Positions 34,104 through 44,371 of a stretch of DNA of 64,000 nucleotides are shown here, piece after piece. Numbering within the stretch: the stretch's first letter is position 1; each line of letters opens with the position of its first letter. Below the pieces are notes generated by a model. That model was given only the letters and a program-made list of their open reading frames with translations. It did no database searches and was not told where the DNA came from. This DNA comes from Kribbella steppae (GTDB lineage: Bacteria > Actinomycetota > Actinomycetes > Propionibacteriales > Kribbellaceae). The stretch spans positions 1 to 64,000 of the forward strand of contig NZ_SLWN01000022.1 of the NCBI RefSeq assembly GCF_004342025.1. Reading direction: 5' to 3'. The position numbers and the translations under genes were made by a program.

Positions 34104-34813
34104 CGGATCGACCGACTGGCAGCGAGTTCGGCGACGGTGACCCCGTCGTCCGGGACAAGCGCCGGCTCGACCCGGACACCGGCGCGGTGCGGGAGCAGCC
34201 CACTTCGGACGCTCCCGCGCCCGGCGCCGCGCCGGGTATGCCGGGCACCCCGGGCGCGCAACCGCCGCGGGACCCGTCCGACCTGATCGGCCCGTCCGCC
34301 CAGGAGGCTCTGTTGACCGAGGCGCTGGCCGAGCGTACGGCGGACCTGCAGCGACTGCAGGCCGAGTACGTCAACTACAAGCGCCGGGTGGACCGGGACC
34401 GCGAGGCTTCCCGGGAGCTGGTGGTCGGCTCGGTGCTGACCGAGCTGCTCGGGATCCTGGACGACATCGGCCGGGCCCGTGAGGCGGGTGAGCTGGAGGG
34501 CGCGTTCAAGGCGGTCTCCGAGTCGCTCGAGCGGGTCACCGAGAAGCTCGGCCTGGTGAGGTACGGCGAGAAGGGCGACTCCTTCGACCCGCGGATCCAC
34601 GAGGCCTTGCTGCACAACTACTCCGACGAGGTGGACGGCCCGACCGCGACGATGGTGATGCAGCCGGGGTACCGCCTCGGCGAGCGGGTCCTGCGACCGG
34701 CTCGGGTGGCCGTCTCGGAACCGACCGAGCAACTGCCGGCCGAGGCCGTCAAGGGCGACGTACCGGCGGAGAGCACAGATGACGACCAGCCCGCAGACAA
34801 GCCTGCGGAGTAG
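34100..34813 (+). CDS. grpE: Nucleotide exchange factor GrpE
   Basis: A 237-residue GrpE. A Pro/Gly-rich disordered N-terminus of about 70 residues is followed by the long coiled coil (LTEALAERTADLQRLQAEYVNYKRRVDRDR) and the beta-wing head (FDPRIHEALLHNYSDE, TATMVMQPGYRLGERVLRPARVAVSE). It releases ADP from DnaK. The GTG start overlaps dnaK; dnaJ follows 27 nt later. Confidence 0.96.
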
Positions 34814-34840
34814 CCGAGACGGCGGGAGGGGAGGCGTCGG

Positions 34841-36012
<1,172 letters not shown>

Positions 36013-36013
<1 letters not shown>

Positions 36014-36468
36014 TGGGCATCCCGTTCAGCCAGGTGCCGACCTGGGACGACCGCACCCCGATCTACGTGATCTCGGTGGCGGCCCAGCTGGCCGGCATGC
36101 ATCCGCAGACTCTGCGCCAGTACGACCGGCTCGGATTGGTCACGCCGAGCCGGGCGTCCGGTCGCGGCCGGCGGTACTCGGCGTACGACGTGGCGAAGCT
36201 GAGGTACGTGCAGCACCTGTCCCAGGAGGAGGGTGTGAACCTGGCGGGAATTCGGCACGTCCTCGCGCTACAGTCCGAAGTGGAGGACCTGCGCAAGCGG
36301 GTCAACCAGCTACTGGCAGAAGTCCAGCGCGGTGTCGGTGCCTCCAAGCGGAGCACCGGCAGCCGGGTCTTCTCGGCCGGCCCGGCCGGCGATGTGATCG
36401 CCATGGGCCGGCAGCAGACCACGACCCGCTGGATCCGGACCCAGCCGTTGGAGCTGGGCCCCCGCTGA
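36013..36468 (+). CDS. hspR: Heat-shock repressor HspR
   Basis: A 151-residue MerR-family repressor. The winged helix is near the N-terminus (YVISVAAQLAGMHPQTLRQYDRLGLVTP, with wing SGRGRRYSAYDVAKL), and a coiled coil follows (LALQSEVEDLRKRVNQLLAEV). HspR binds HAIR boxes with DnaK as co-repressor; boxes are present before dnaK and clpB here. ATG 36013 is preferred over the overlapping GTG at 36010. Confidence 0.96.
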
Positions 36469-36619
36469 CACCACGAGCTGGGCTCAGGCCGATCGTTGCC
36501 GAGCCCACCGATCCGGAGGCGTCCGATCCCCCCTCGGACCCTCCGGCCAGTGGAGATGTCGTCCCCCCGATGTCTCCACCGCCGAAGGCGCGCCCCACCC
36601 CCCGGGCGCCCTTCGGCCC

Positions 36620-36653
36620 CCGCAGGGTGGTCCGTTCCAGGACCGCCCTGCGG
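36620..36653 (+). terminator. Terminator after hspR
   Basis: CCGCAGGGTGGTCC pairs with GGACCGCCCTGCGG (one G-U pair) across a 6-nt loop, giving a 14-bp stem 152 nt after hspR and before the next promoter. There is no T-run. Confidence 0.75.
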
Positions 36654-36693
36654 CTCTCTCGTCAGACCTGACAACGCGACCTACTCTGGCTGA

Positions 36694-37230
36694 GTGACGC
36701 TCAGTCTGCAGACGGACCGGTTACTGATCCGGGATTGGGAAGAAGACGACGCCGACGCCGCACTCGAGATCTACGGCTCGCCCGAGGTGGCGCCGTGGCT
36801 CTCACCGGCGATCGACCAAGTCGCCGACGTGGACACCATGCGTGCCGTCCTGCGTGCCTGGATCGAGGCGCAACCGAACTTCGTCGTACCGGCAGGCCGT
36901 TGGGCCATCGTCCGCCGGGAGGACGGCGAGGTGCTCGGCGCCCTGCTGATCCGATTGCTCCCGCCGTACGAGGAGGATCTGGAGATCGGCTGGCAGTTGC
37001 GGCCGAGCGCGTGGGGTCACGGCTATGCGACCGAGGCCAGCCATGCGCTGATGCGGTGGGCGTTCAAGGATGCCGATACCGACGAGCTGTTCGCCGTCGC
37101 CCGCCCGAACAACAAGCGCGCCATCGCCACCGCCGGCCGGCTCGGGATGGAGTGGGTCGGTGAGACCGACAAGTACTACGACCTGAACCTGCAGGTCTAC
37201 CGCATCCGCGCCTCCGAGTTCACCGAGTGA
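36694..37230 (+). CDS. RimJ/RimL-type GNAT acetyltransferase
   Basis: A 178-residue GNAT protein of the ribosomal-protein-acetylating type: N-terminal LQTDRLLIRDWEEDDADAAL, central EIGWQLRPSAWGHGYATEASHALMRWAF holding the acetyl-CoA loop, and ARPNNKRAIATAGRLGMEWVG near the end. The actual substrate is unknown. The GTG at 36694 has no strong Shine-Dalgarno and lies near the 5' end of its message, which hints at leaderless translation. Confidence 0.85.
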   Translation: MTLSLQTDRLLIRDWEEDDADAALEIYGSPEVAPWLSPAIDQVADVDTMRAVLRAWIEAQPNFVVPAGRWAIVRREDGEVLGALLIRLLPPYEEDLEIGWQLRPSAWGHGYATEASHALMRWAFKDADTDELFAVARPNNKRAIATAGRLGMEWVGETDKYYDLNLQVYRIRASEFTE

Positions 37231-37485
37231 GCGACACCGAGTCCTCGGTGATGCGGGAGCGGGAGTGGTTGCCAAGGGCAACTCGGATCCGGAGATCGCG
37301 GCCGAGCTGCACCAAACCGAGCACGCTGGAGCTGTGACGTCGGCTGCGGACCGGACATCCTCAAGCTGCGCAACAACATCGTCAAGGTCGGGTACGACGA
37401 CTCCTTCGACACCGGCAACCCGGCCGACGCCGCCCCAGAAGCTGTCCCGCCTCGAGTCCGAAACGGATGTGACAGCTGTGATCCC
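37231..37485 (+). pseudogene. Decayed sequence with a possible LuxR-type HTH remnant
   Basis: No intact gene is present. One frame near 37262-37324 reads VVAKGNSDPEIAAELHQTEH, close to the recognition-helix region of LuxR-type regulators (A.G.SN.EIA..L..SE.TV). It then degenerates, and a second frame (DILKLRNNIVKVGYDD) carries protein-like sequence of unknown origin. I read this as remains of one or more genes next to repeat B3. Confidence 0.35.
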
Positions 37486-37575
37486 CGGACCGCCAGGCCA
37501 TCACGGATGGGGTGGGCGGCGGGCGGCCCGCGGGGCAGGCGGCGGGCGGGGCATTTGTGATGGCCTGGAGGTCCG
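37486..37575. repeat. Hairpin repeat, family B copy 3
   Basis: A 90-bp element with 19-bp inverted arms (37486-37504 and 37557-37575, one mismatch; left arm CGGACCGCCAGGCCATCAC) and a very G-rich loop. It abuts the stop codon of the truncated phosphodiesterase gene. Confidence 0.85.
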
Positions 37576-38088
37576 CTACCTCACTGGCTGGAGGAGGTGC
37601 GGGTTGTCTGTGGTGATGCCGTCTACGTCCAGGGCCAGAGCCCGATCCAGGGTGGCCGGGTCGGGGACTGGCCACGCTGTGACGTCCAGGCCGGCTGCGT
37701 GGAGTTCTCGGACGCCCTCGGCGGTCAGGCCGGCGATGCCGCAGAGGGCTGTGCCTGCTTCGGCGGCACGGGTGAGGGCGAGTACGTCGGCGATCGCGGG
37801 TGTCCGGCCGAAGATCAGGCCGGTGTTGGCGGACGGCATGGCACGCCGCACGGCGAGGAGGATGTCGGCGTGGGACGACGTGATCATCGTCCGGGCGGCC
37901 AGCTCCGGATCGGCCCGGAGGGACTCCACCAGCAGCGGTACGGCGCGCGCCGCCTTCACCTCGGCCTGGAAGCGCACGTCGATCGCGGCCCGCGGATGCA
38001 GGTGGGGCCCGAGGCCTCTCCGCACACCGAGCCGGTTGTCCACAGCCCGCCAACTCATGCTCAACCACCAGCCACCAAACGGATACAA
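37576..38088 (-). pseudogene. N-terminally truncated glycerophosphodiester phosphodiesterase
   Basis: The 170-residue frame contains the second half of a GDPD TIM barrel: IDVRFQAEVKAARAVPLLVE, RTMITSSHADILLAVRRAMP, and AGLDVTAWPVPDPATLDRAL followed by VDGITTDNPHLL. The first half, with the catalytic HRG and the metal-binding E-x-D of this family, is missing; the first 30 residues (MYPFGGWWLSMSWRAV) look unrelated. It is probably a non-functional fragment. Its stop touches repeat B3. Confidence 0.65.
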
Positions 38089-38148
38089 CTAGTAGTAGAA
38101 CCACCGCTCGCCCCTGGGGACCCTGACTTGACCCCAGGATTTCTCAGA

Positions 38149-38169
38149 GTTGAGTGGAATGGACTCAAG
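38149..38169. promoter_or_regulatory. HAIR operator of clpB
   Basis: GTTGAGT-N7-ACTCAAG, identical in its defined bases to the first dnaK box, 58 nt before the clpB ATG. It places clpB in the HspR regulon. Confidence 0.92.
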
Positions 38170-38227
38170 TTTGGATAGGTTTGTATCCACTGTTTGCTGT
38201 TAGTTGAGCTTGAAAGGCTGGAACCAG

Positions 38228-40810
38228 ATGGACGTTCAGCGGCTGACGACGCTGGCCCGGGAAACCCTGTCGGTCGCGATCCGTCAGACCTCCGCGGCGG
38301 GCAACCCGACCGTGGAGCCGATTCACCTGCTGTCCGCGCTGCTCGCGCAGCCGGAGGGGACCACCGTCGGCCTGCTCGAGGCCGCCGGCGCCGACGTCAA
38401 CGCCGTACGCCGCCGGACCGCGGAATTCTTGAGCCGCCTGCCGAAGGCGAGCGGCGGCAGCGTGCAGGCGCCGAGCCTGTCGCCCAAGACCAGCGATGTG
38501 CTGAACCAGGCGGAGCAGCGGGCCCTCGGGCTCGGGGACGAGTACGTCTCCACCGAGCACCTGCTGATCTCGCTCGCCACCGTCGAAGGCAACGCGAAGA
38601 CTGCGCTCGGCGTGACCGCCGACGCGCTGCTGCAGGCGTTCGACCGGATGCGCGGCAACCGCCGGATCACCTCGCCGGAGGCGGAGGGCACCACCAAGAC
38701 ACTGGAGAAGTACGGCGTCGACCTGACCGAGCGGGCCAAGGACGGCAAGCTCGACCCGGTGATCGGGCGCGACTCCGAGATCCGCCGGGTGGTCCAGGTG
38801 CTGTCTCGTCGTACCAAGAACAACCCGGTCCTGATCGGTGAGCCCGGTGTCGGCAAGACCGCCGTCGTCGAGGGGCTGGCCCAGCGGATCGTTGCCGGTG
38901 ACGTGCCCGAGTCGCTGCGCGGCCGGCGGCTGATCAGCCTCGACCTGGGCGCGATGGTCGCCGGCGCGAAGTACCGCGGTGAGTTCGAGGAGCGGCTCAA
39001 GGCGGTGCTGACCGAGATCAAGGAGTCCGACGGCCAGATCATCACGTTCATCGACGAGCTGCACACGGTCGTCGGCGCTGGTGCGACCGGCGAGGGCGCG
39101 ATGGACGCCGGCAACATGCTGAAGCCGATGCTGGCCCGCGGCGAGCTGCGGATGATCGGCGCCACCACTCTGGACGAGTACCGGACCCGCATCGAGAAGG
39201 ACCCGGCGCTGGAGCGTCGGTTCCAGCAAGTGTTCGTCGGCGAGCCTTCGGTCGAAGACTCGATCGCCATCCTGCGCGGTCTGAAGGAGCGCTACGAGGC
39301 GCACCACAAGGTCGCCATCTCCGACAGTGCGCTGGTCGCCGCCGCGTCGCTGTCCCACCGCTACATCACCGGCCGCCAGCTGCCGGACAAGGCGATCGAC
39401 CTGGTCGACGAGGCGGCGTCCCGACTGCGCATGGAGATCGACTCGTCCCCGGTCGAGATCGACTCGCTGCGCCGTACCGTCGACCGGCTGAAGATGGAGG
39501 AGCTCGCGCTGTCCCGCGAGGAGGACCCATCGAGCCAGGAGCGGCTCGAGCGGTTGCGCACCGACCTCGCCGACCGCGAGGAGGAGCTGCGCGCACTCGA
39601 GTCCCGCTGGGAGAAAGAGAAGTCCGGCCTGAACCGGGTCGGCGAGGTCAAGGAGCGGATCGACGAGCTTCGCGGCCAGGCCGAGCGCGCCCAGCGCGAC
39701 GGCGACCTGGAGACCGCCGCCCGGATCCTGTACGGCGAGATTCCCGAGCTCACCAAGGAGCTGGAGGCGGCTGACGCCGAGCCCGAGGTCACCGACGGAC
39801 CGGACGCGATGGTCAACGAGGAGGTCGGCCCGACCGAGATCGCCGAGGTGATCGCGATGTGGACCGGCATCCCGACCGGCCGGCTGCTCGAGGGCGAGAC
39901 CGGCAAGCTGCTCCGGATGGAGGACGAGCTGGGTCGCCGGCTGATCGGCCAGCGCAAGGCGGTCAAGGCCGTCAGTGACGCCGTCCGCCGGGCCCGCGCG
40001 GGCATCTCCGACCCGGACCGTCCGACCGGTAGCTTCCTGTTCCTCGGCCCGACCGGTGTCGGCAAGACCGAGCTGGCGAAGGCGCTCGCGGACTTCCTGT
40101 TCGACGACGAACGCGCCATGGTCCGGATCGACATGTCGGAGTACGGCGAGAAGCACAGCGTCGCGCGGCTGGTCGGTGCCCCACCCGGCTACGTCGGGTA
40201 CGAGGAAGGCGGCCAGCTCACCGAGGCTGTGCGTCGGCGCCCGTACTCGGTGATCCTGCTCGACGAGGTGGAGAAGGCGCACCCCGAGGTCTTCGACATC
40301 CTGCTGCAGGTGCTGGACGACGGCCGCCTGACCGACGGCCAAGGCCGTACGGTCGACTTCCGCAACGTGATCCTGATCCTGACCAGCAACCTCGGCTCGG
40401 CGTACCTGGCCGACCTCAGGCTGGACGACCAGGCGAAGCGCGACCAGGTGATGGCCGTGGTGCGGCAGTCGTTCAAGCCGGAGTTCATCAACCGGCTGGA
40501 CGAGATCGTGCTGTTCGACGCCCTGGGCAGTGAGGAACTGACCCAGATCGTCGCCCTCCAGATCACCGCCCTGCAGCGCCGCCTGGCCGACCGCCGGATC
40601 ACCCTGGACGTTGGCGACGACGCGATGGAATGGCTCGCCATGACCGGCTACGACCCGGTCTACGGCGCCCGCCCCCTCCGCCGCCTGGTCCAGTCCGCCA
40701 TCGGCGACGAACTCGCCCGAGGCATCCTCGCCGGCGACATCCGAGACGGCGACACCGTCAAGGTGACTCTCAGCGAGGCCAAGGACGCCCTGGAAGTCGC
40801 CCCCGCCTGA
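38228..40810 (+). CDS. clpB: Disaggregase ClpB (Hsp100)
   Basis: An 860-residue AAA+ disaggregase working with DnaK. In order: the N-domain (LTTLARETLSVAIRQT), AAA-1 with Walker A GEPGVGKTA and Walker B TFIDELH, the coiled-coil M-domain (about 400-520, LERLRTDLADREEELRALES), and AAA-2 with GPTGVGKTE, the pore loop GYVGYEEGG and ILTSNLGS. AAAGG precedes ATG 38228; an upstream TTG in frame is not needed. The single HAIR box upstream indicates HspR repression. Confidence 0.97.
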   Translation: MDVQRLTTLARETLSVAIRQTSAAGNPTVEPIHLLSALLAQPEGTTVGLLEAAGADVNAVRRRTAEFLSRLPKASGGSVQAPSLSPKTSDVLNQAEQRALGLGDEYVSTEHLLISLATVEGNAKTALGVTADALLQAFDRMRGNRRITSPEAEGTTKTLEKYGVDLTERAKDGKLDPVIGRDSEIRRVVQVLSRRTKNNPVLIGEPGVGKTAVVEGLAQRIVAGDVPESLRGRRLISLDLGAMVAGAKYRGEFEERLKAVLTEIKESDGQIITFIDELHTVVGAGATGEGAMDAGNMLKPMLARGELRMIGATTLDEYRTRIEKDPALERRFQQVFVGEPSVEDSIAILRGLKERYEAHHKVAISDSALVAAASLSHRYITGRQLPDKAIDLVDEAASRLRMEIDSSPVEIDSLRRTVDRLKMEELALSREEDPSSQERLERLRTDLADREEELRALESRWEKEKSGLNRVGEVKERIDELRGQAERAQRDGDLETAARILYGEIPELTKELEAADAEPEVTDGPDAMVNEEVGPTEIAEVIAMWTGIPTGRLLEGETGKLLRMEDELGRRLIGQRKAVKAVSDAVRRARAGISDPDRPTGSFLFLGPTGVGKTELAKALADFLFDDERAMVRIDMSEYGEKHSVARLVGAPPGYVGYEEGGQLTEAVRRRPYSVILLDEVEKAHPEVFDILLQVLDDGRLTDGQGRTVDFRNVILILTSNLGSAYLADLRLDDQAKRDQVMAVVRQSFKPEFINRLDEIVLFDALGSEELTQIVALQITALQRRLADRRITLDVGDDAMEWLAMTGYDPVYGARPLRRLVQSAIGDELARGILAGDIRDGDTVKVTLSEAKDALEVAPA

Positions 40811-40817
40811 CCACCCG

Positions 40818-40844
40818 GCCGGGCCCGCATCGTGCGGGCCCGGC
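40818..40844 (+). terminator. Terminator after clpB
   Basis: GCCGGGCCCGCA and TGCGGGCCCGGC form a perfect 12-bp stem around a 3-nt loop, 8 nt after the clpB stop. No T-run follows. Confidence 0.8.
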
Positions 40845-40881
40845 TGCCTGTCCGGGGAGGTGGTGACGGGAGAATGGGTGC

Positions 40882-41502
40882 GTGACGAATCCGCGCGCCG
40901 AATGGGTGAACACGACGCATGACTGGGCCGGCGCGGTCGACCAGGATCACCTGGAACAGATCCGCTCCGACCCAGCTCGGTACGCCCCAGGCGGCCTGAT
41001 CCACCTAGTGCTGGAAGTCATCGCGTACCCCGAAGACGAGGCCGAATCAGCAAGCCGACGCGGCACCTGCACAGTCACCCTGCACACCGACGGCTCCATC
41101 GCGATCGAGGACAACGGTCGCGGCACCGACACCCGCGTCGACGAACACGGTCAGCTGATCAAGAAGCCGATCATGGCCACCCAGGACCTCCGCTTCTTCG
41201 CGAACCCAGAGAGCCCGCTCCTCCCCGGCACCAACCCCCGCCGAGGCATGTCCGTCGTCGCCGCTCTCAGCGACTGGCTCGTCCACACCAACCGCCGCCT
41301 GAACGGTTCCTGGACCCAACGCTACGAACTCGGCCTCCCGGTGACCGACCTCGACCCCATCCCCACCACGCCAACCACCGGCACCACCGTCCACTTCCAC
41401 CCCAACGCCGCCTACTTCCCTGGCAAGAACCTCACCGCCGACGACCTCCACCCCTTTCTGACCTTCCCCCACCTCGACATCCGCATCATCACGGGCTCCT
41501 GA
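40882..41502 (+). CDS. Stand-alone GyrB-like GHKL ATPase-domain protein
   Basis: A 206-residue protein that aligns by eye with the N-terminal ATPase domain of GyrB: PGGLIHLVLEVIAYPEDEA (GyrB: GLHHLVYEVVDNSIDEA), DGSIAIEDNGRG (G1 box), RRGMSVVAALSDWLVHTNRR (GyrB: HGVGASVVNALS) and TGTTVHFHPNAAYF. The Mg-binding Asn of the N box is Tyr (residue 49), and the glycine-rich ATP lid is shortened. Transducer, toprim and tail are absent, so it is not a topoisomerase. ATP binding is doubtful; function unknown. Confidence 0.75.
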   Translation: MTNPRAEWVNTTHDWAGAVDQDHLEQIRSDPARYAPGGLIHLVLEVIAYPEDEAESASRRGTCTVTLHTDGSIAIEDNGRGTDTRVDEHGQLIKKPIMATQDLRFFANPESPLLPGTNPRRGMSVVAALSDWLVHTNRRLNGSWTQRYELGLPVTDLDPIPTTPTTGTTVHFHPNAAYFPGKNLTADDLHPFLTFPHLDIRIITGS

Positions 41503-41574
41503 GCGTCAGGACACGGCGCGTTTGGGGGATCTGGGAGGATCGGGGGGGGAGCGGTGGAAGGAACACGTCAAGGC

Positions 41575-42150
41575 ATGACCGAGCAGCACGGCAACAACTC
41601 CGGCGAGGAGCGTCCTGGCCCGTACCAGGGCGTCTTCGGCTCGGGCGGCGGACCCTCCGGCTCACCCCCGCCGGGTCCACAGCCGCCCGGCACGCCGCCG
41701 TACGGTGATCGACAGAGCCCGTACGGCGACCTTCCCGGGGCGTACGGCGGTGCGTTCGGCACCCAGCCGCATCAGGACGCGACCCCACCCAAACAGGTCA
41801 CCATCGCCGCGGTGATCTCGTTCGGCCTCGGCGCCATGTGCATCCTGCTCGCCGGCCTCGTGTTCACCTCGGCTGGTGAACAGATCGCCGAGATCGTCAC
41901 CGGCTCCAAGGACGCCCAAGGGATGGTCGTCGCCGTCATCCTCGCGTGCGCCGTCGCCTACATCGTCCCGGCGATCTACCTGCGCAAGCGCTACGCCTGG
42001 TCACGCTACCTGCTGATCGGCGTTGCCGCGGTGGGCATCGCCGGTGGCCTGATGGCATTGCCGAACAGCATCCTCGGCCTCGCCATCCACAGCACGCTGC
42101 TGTTCCTGATGCTCCAGCAGCCGACCAGGCTCTGGTTCCGCCACCGCTGA
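41575..42150 (+). CDS. Pro/Gly-rich membrane protein of unknown function
   Basis: A 191-residue protein. The first 70 residues are a disordered Gly/Pro/Tyr-rich cytoplasmic tail (PGPQPPGTPPYGDRQSPYGD); then four hydrophobic segments follow, including VISFGLGAMCILLAGLVFTS, MVVAVILACAVAYIVPAIYL and LLIGVAAVGIAGGLMAL. Many actinobacterial proteins share this build without known function. ATG 41575 is preferred; a GTG at 41554 after GGGGGAG is possible. Confidence 0.7.
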   Translation: MTEQHGNNSGEERPGPYQGVFGSGGGPSGSPPPGPQPPGTPPYGDRQSPYGDLPGAYGGAFGTQPHQDATPPKQVTIAAVISFGLGAMCILLAGLVFTSAGEQIAEIVTGSKDAQGMVVAVILACAVAYIVPAIYLRKRYAWSRYLLIGVAAVGIAGGLMALPNSILGLAIHSTLLFLMLQQPTRLWFRHR

Positions 42151-42167
42151 CCGAAGGGCCTCACCCC

Positions 42168-42521
42168 GTGGAGATCTGGATCAACCCCGCCTGCTCCAAA
42201 TGCCGCACAGCCACCAAGGCCCTCGACGAAGCCGGCATCACCTACACCGTCCGCCGCTACCTGGACGACCCACCCACCCCCGAGGAGCTCACCGCCGTCC
42301 TGGAGCGCCTCAACCTCGAACCCTGGGACCTCGTCCGCCACAACGAACCAGCCGCCAAACCCCTCCGCGACCTCCCCCGCGACGAGGCCCACCGCGCCGA
42401 CTGGATCCAGGCGATGTCCGAAACCCCCATCCTCATCCAACGCCCCATCCTCACCGCCGACGACAACACCACAGCCGTCGCCCGAGACCCAGAAACCCTC
42501 GCCCGCTTCCTCCCCAACTAA
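42168..42521 (+). CDS. ArsC/Spx-family thioredoxin-fold protein
   Basis: A 117-residue protein of the ArsC family: N-terminal VEIWINPACSKCRTATKALDEAG with the catalytic-type Cys pair CSKC, the LDDPPTPEEL segment, and RHNEPAAKPLRD; the end has the PILIQRPILT strand. Glutaredoxin-dependent arsenate reductases share these traits, but no other arsenic genes are near, so a redox or stress role is equally possible. GTG 42168 is 17 nt after the preceding stop. Confidence 0.85.
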   Translation: MEIWINPACSKCRTATKALDEAGITYTVRRYLDDPPTPEELTAVLERLNLEPWDLVRHNEPAAKPLRDLPRDEAHRADWIQAMSETPILIQRPILTADDNTTAVARDPETLARFLPN

Positions 42522-42619
42522 TCGCACGCAGGCAATCTGCCCCGCAATGCCCCACGCTGCCCCGTGGGTCCTGTGGATGGCGCCGCGCACGCGATCACCA
42601 ACTGCTGCAGAATCCGTTG

Positions 42620-42977
42620 GTGCACAACTCATCCGCGCCGGACTCGCCGCTGATCGCATGGGTCGACGAGTCCGTCGTTGTCGGCGGCGATGACCGGCCA
42701 GGCGCCTACACGCTCGCGGCGGTGATTGCCGACGATGACGCGATCGAGGGCCTCCGCGACGACCTCCGCGCGTTGACGGAGCGAAAGATCGTCCGCCTCC
42801 ACTGGGTCGCCGAGTCCACCAAACGCAGGGATCTGATCGTCGAGACCGTTGCTGCGCTCGGGGTTGTGGCGATCGTCGTGGTCGGCTCGCGCCGTGACGG
42901 CGGCCAACCTCGGGGAGCAGAGGTGGCTGCTGGCGCTGTCCGAGCTGGTTGCCGTCCATCAGGTCGCGGTCCGCTAG
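42620..42977 (+). pseudogene. Frameshifted DUF3800-like gene
   Basis: A GTG-initiated frame reads SPLIAWVDESVVVGGDDRPG, then AYTLAAVIADDDAIEGLRDD and RLHWVAESTKRRDLIVETVA, the pattern of small RNase H-like/DUF3800-type actinobacterial proteins (the V-D-E-S near the start is the expected acidic site). After about 42890 this frame loses protein character, and another frame continues as AVTAANLGEQRWLLALSELV to a TAG at 42975. That fits one indel plus decay. The next 134 nt to the aminotransferase gene hold only a weak hairpin (AAGCTGGG/CCCAGCTT near 42988-43022). Confidence 0.5.
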
Positions 42978-43111
42978 AAAGCGCGAAAGCTGGGCCCCAT
43001 CATCCGGTGGGAATCCCAGCTTCACTTCTCACCAAGCAGCGCGTGGCGAGCTACCCCCACTATGCCACAAGTAGCCGACGGCTGTCGTGCGACATCCACA
43101 CGTCGGTGGGG

Positions 43112-44263
43112 TCAGAGTTTTTGGAGGCGGGTTAGGGCTTCTTGGAGGATTTGGGGTTGTTTGCAGAAGGCCCAGCGGACCAGGGGGCGGCCGGCCTCGG
43201 TGTTGTCGTAGAAGACTTGGTGGGGGATGGCGACGACGCCGGTGCGTTCGGGGAGCATGCGGCAGAAGTCGATGCCGTCGGTGTGGCCGAGGGGGCGGAT
43301 GTCGGTGGTGACGAAGTAGGTGCCCTGCGGGCGGTGGACGCCGAAGCCGAGGTCCGCGAGGCCGTCGCAGAGGAGGTCGCGGCGGGCCTGCAGGTCGGCG
43401 CGGAGGGCGTCGAAGTAGTCGTTGCCTAGGGCAAGCGCCCCGGCGACGGCCGGCTGGAACGGGGCGCCGGAGGTGAAGGTGAGGAACTGCTTGGCCGTGG
43501 TCACCGCGGTGACGATCGCAGGGCTGCCGGTGACCCAGCCGATCTTCCAGCCGGTGACGGAGAAGGTCTTGCCGGCGCTGCTGATCGACACGGTGCGTTC
43601 GGCCATTCCGTCGTACGACGCCAGTGGCTTGTGCGGCCGGCCGTCGAAGACGAGGTGTTCGTAGACCTCGTCGGTGATGACGATCAGGTCGTGCTCGACT
43701 GCAACCTCGCTGACGCCGCGGAGTTCGTCGTCCGTGAGGACGGTGCCGGTCGGGTTGTGTGGGGAATTGATCAGCAGGACCTTCGTGCGCGGGGTGACGG
43801 CGGCGCGGAGTTCGTCGAGGTCGAGGCGGAAGTCCGGGGCGCGGAGGGTGACCGGGACGCGGCGGCCGCCGGCGAAGGCGATGCCGGCCGAGTACGAGTC
43901 GTAGTACGGCTCCAGCGCGATCACTTCGTCGCCGGGCTCGACGTACGCGAGGAGGGCGGCCGCGACCGCCTCGGTCGCGCCGGTGGTGACGAGGACCTGG
44001 GTGTCAGGGTCGTACGACAGATCGTAGAAGCGTTTCTGGTGGTCGGCGATCGCCTGGCGCAGCGCGGGGACACCGCGGGCCGGCGGGTACTGGTTGGCGC
44101 CGGCGCGGATCGCGGTGATCGCGTCCTCGAGCAGCGAGTCGGGCCCGTCGCGGTCCGGGAACCCCTGGCCGAGGTTGACCGAGTTGGTCGCCACCGCGAG
44201 GGCGGACATCTCGGCGAAGATCGTGGTCCCGAGCCCGTTCAGCCGCTGTGCGTGTTCGCGCAT
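43112..44263 (-). CDS. PLP-dependent aminotransferase class I/II (DapC-like)
   Basis: A 383-residue fold-type I aminotransferase. Features are NLGQGFPDRDGP near the N-terminus, QYPPARGVPALRQAIA, the NSPHNPTG motif, the YEHLVFDG region, the PLP-lysine segment SISSAGKTFSVTGWKIGW and the late RWAFCK Arg. It closely resembles actinobacterial enzymes annotated as N-succinyldiaminopimelate aminotransferase (lysine pathway) or kynurenine/methionine aminotransferases; the exact substrate cannot be fixed here. It is monocistronic. Confidence 0.88.
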   Translation of the reverse strand: MREHAQRLNGLGTTIFAEMSALAVATNSVNLGQGFPDRDGPDSLLEDAITAIRAGANQYPPARGVPALRQAIADHQKRFYDLSYDPDTQVLVTTGATEAVAAALLAYVEPGDEVIALEPYYDSYSAGIAFAGGRRVPVTLRAPDFRLDLDELRAAVTPRTKVLLINSPHNPTGTVLTDDELRGVSEVAVEHDLIVITDEVYEHLVFDGRPHKPLASYDGMAERTVSISSAGKTFSVTGWKIGWVTGSPAIVTAVTTAKQFLTFTSGAPFQPAVAGALALGNDYFDALRADLQARRDLLCDGLADLGFGVHRPQGTYFVTTDIRPLGHTDGIDFCRMLPERTGVVAIPHQVFYDNTEAGRPLVRWAFCKQPQILQEALTRLQKL

Positions 44264-44300
44264 GCCCCGACCCTAACGCCCACGCCAGGATCCCGCCGGG

Positions 44301-44336
44301 CGGTCCTCGCCTGACCAGCGAAGTCAGGCAGGACCG
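44301..44336 (-). terminator. Terminator downstream of the glucanase gene
   Basis: CGGTCCTCGCCTGAC pairs with GTCAGGCAGGACCG (one bulged base) over a 7-nt loop. It lies 36 nt beyond the stop of the reverse-strand glucanase gene and just upstream of the aminotransferase start. Confidence 0.75.
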
Positions 44337-44371
44337 ACAGCGGGCTACGGCGGGTCACCGCAGCGGCACGA

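Noticed and set aside
38165..40342. A 725-codon reverse-strand frame over clpB
   Set aside because: Antisense shadow of clpB, without own ribosome site or recognisable domain.
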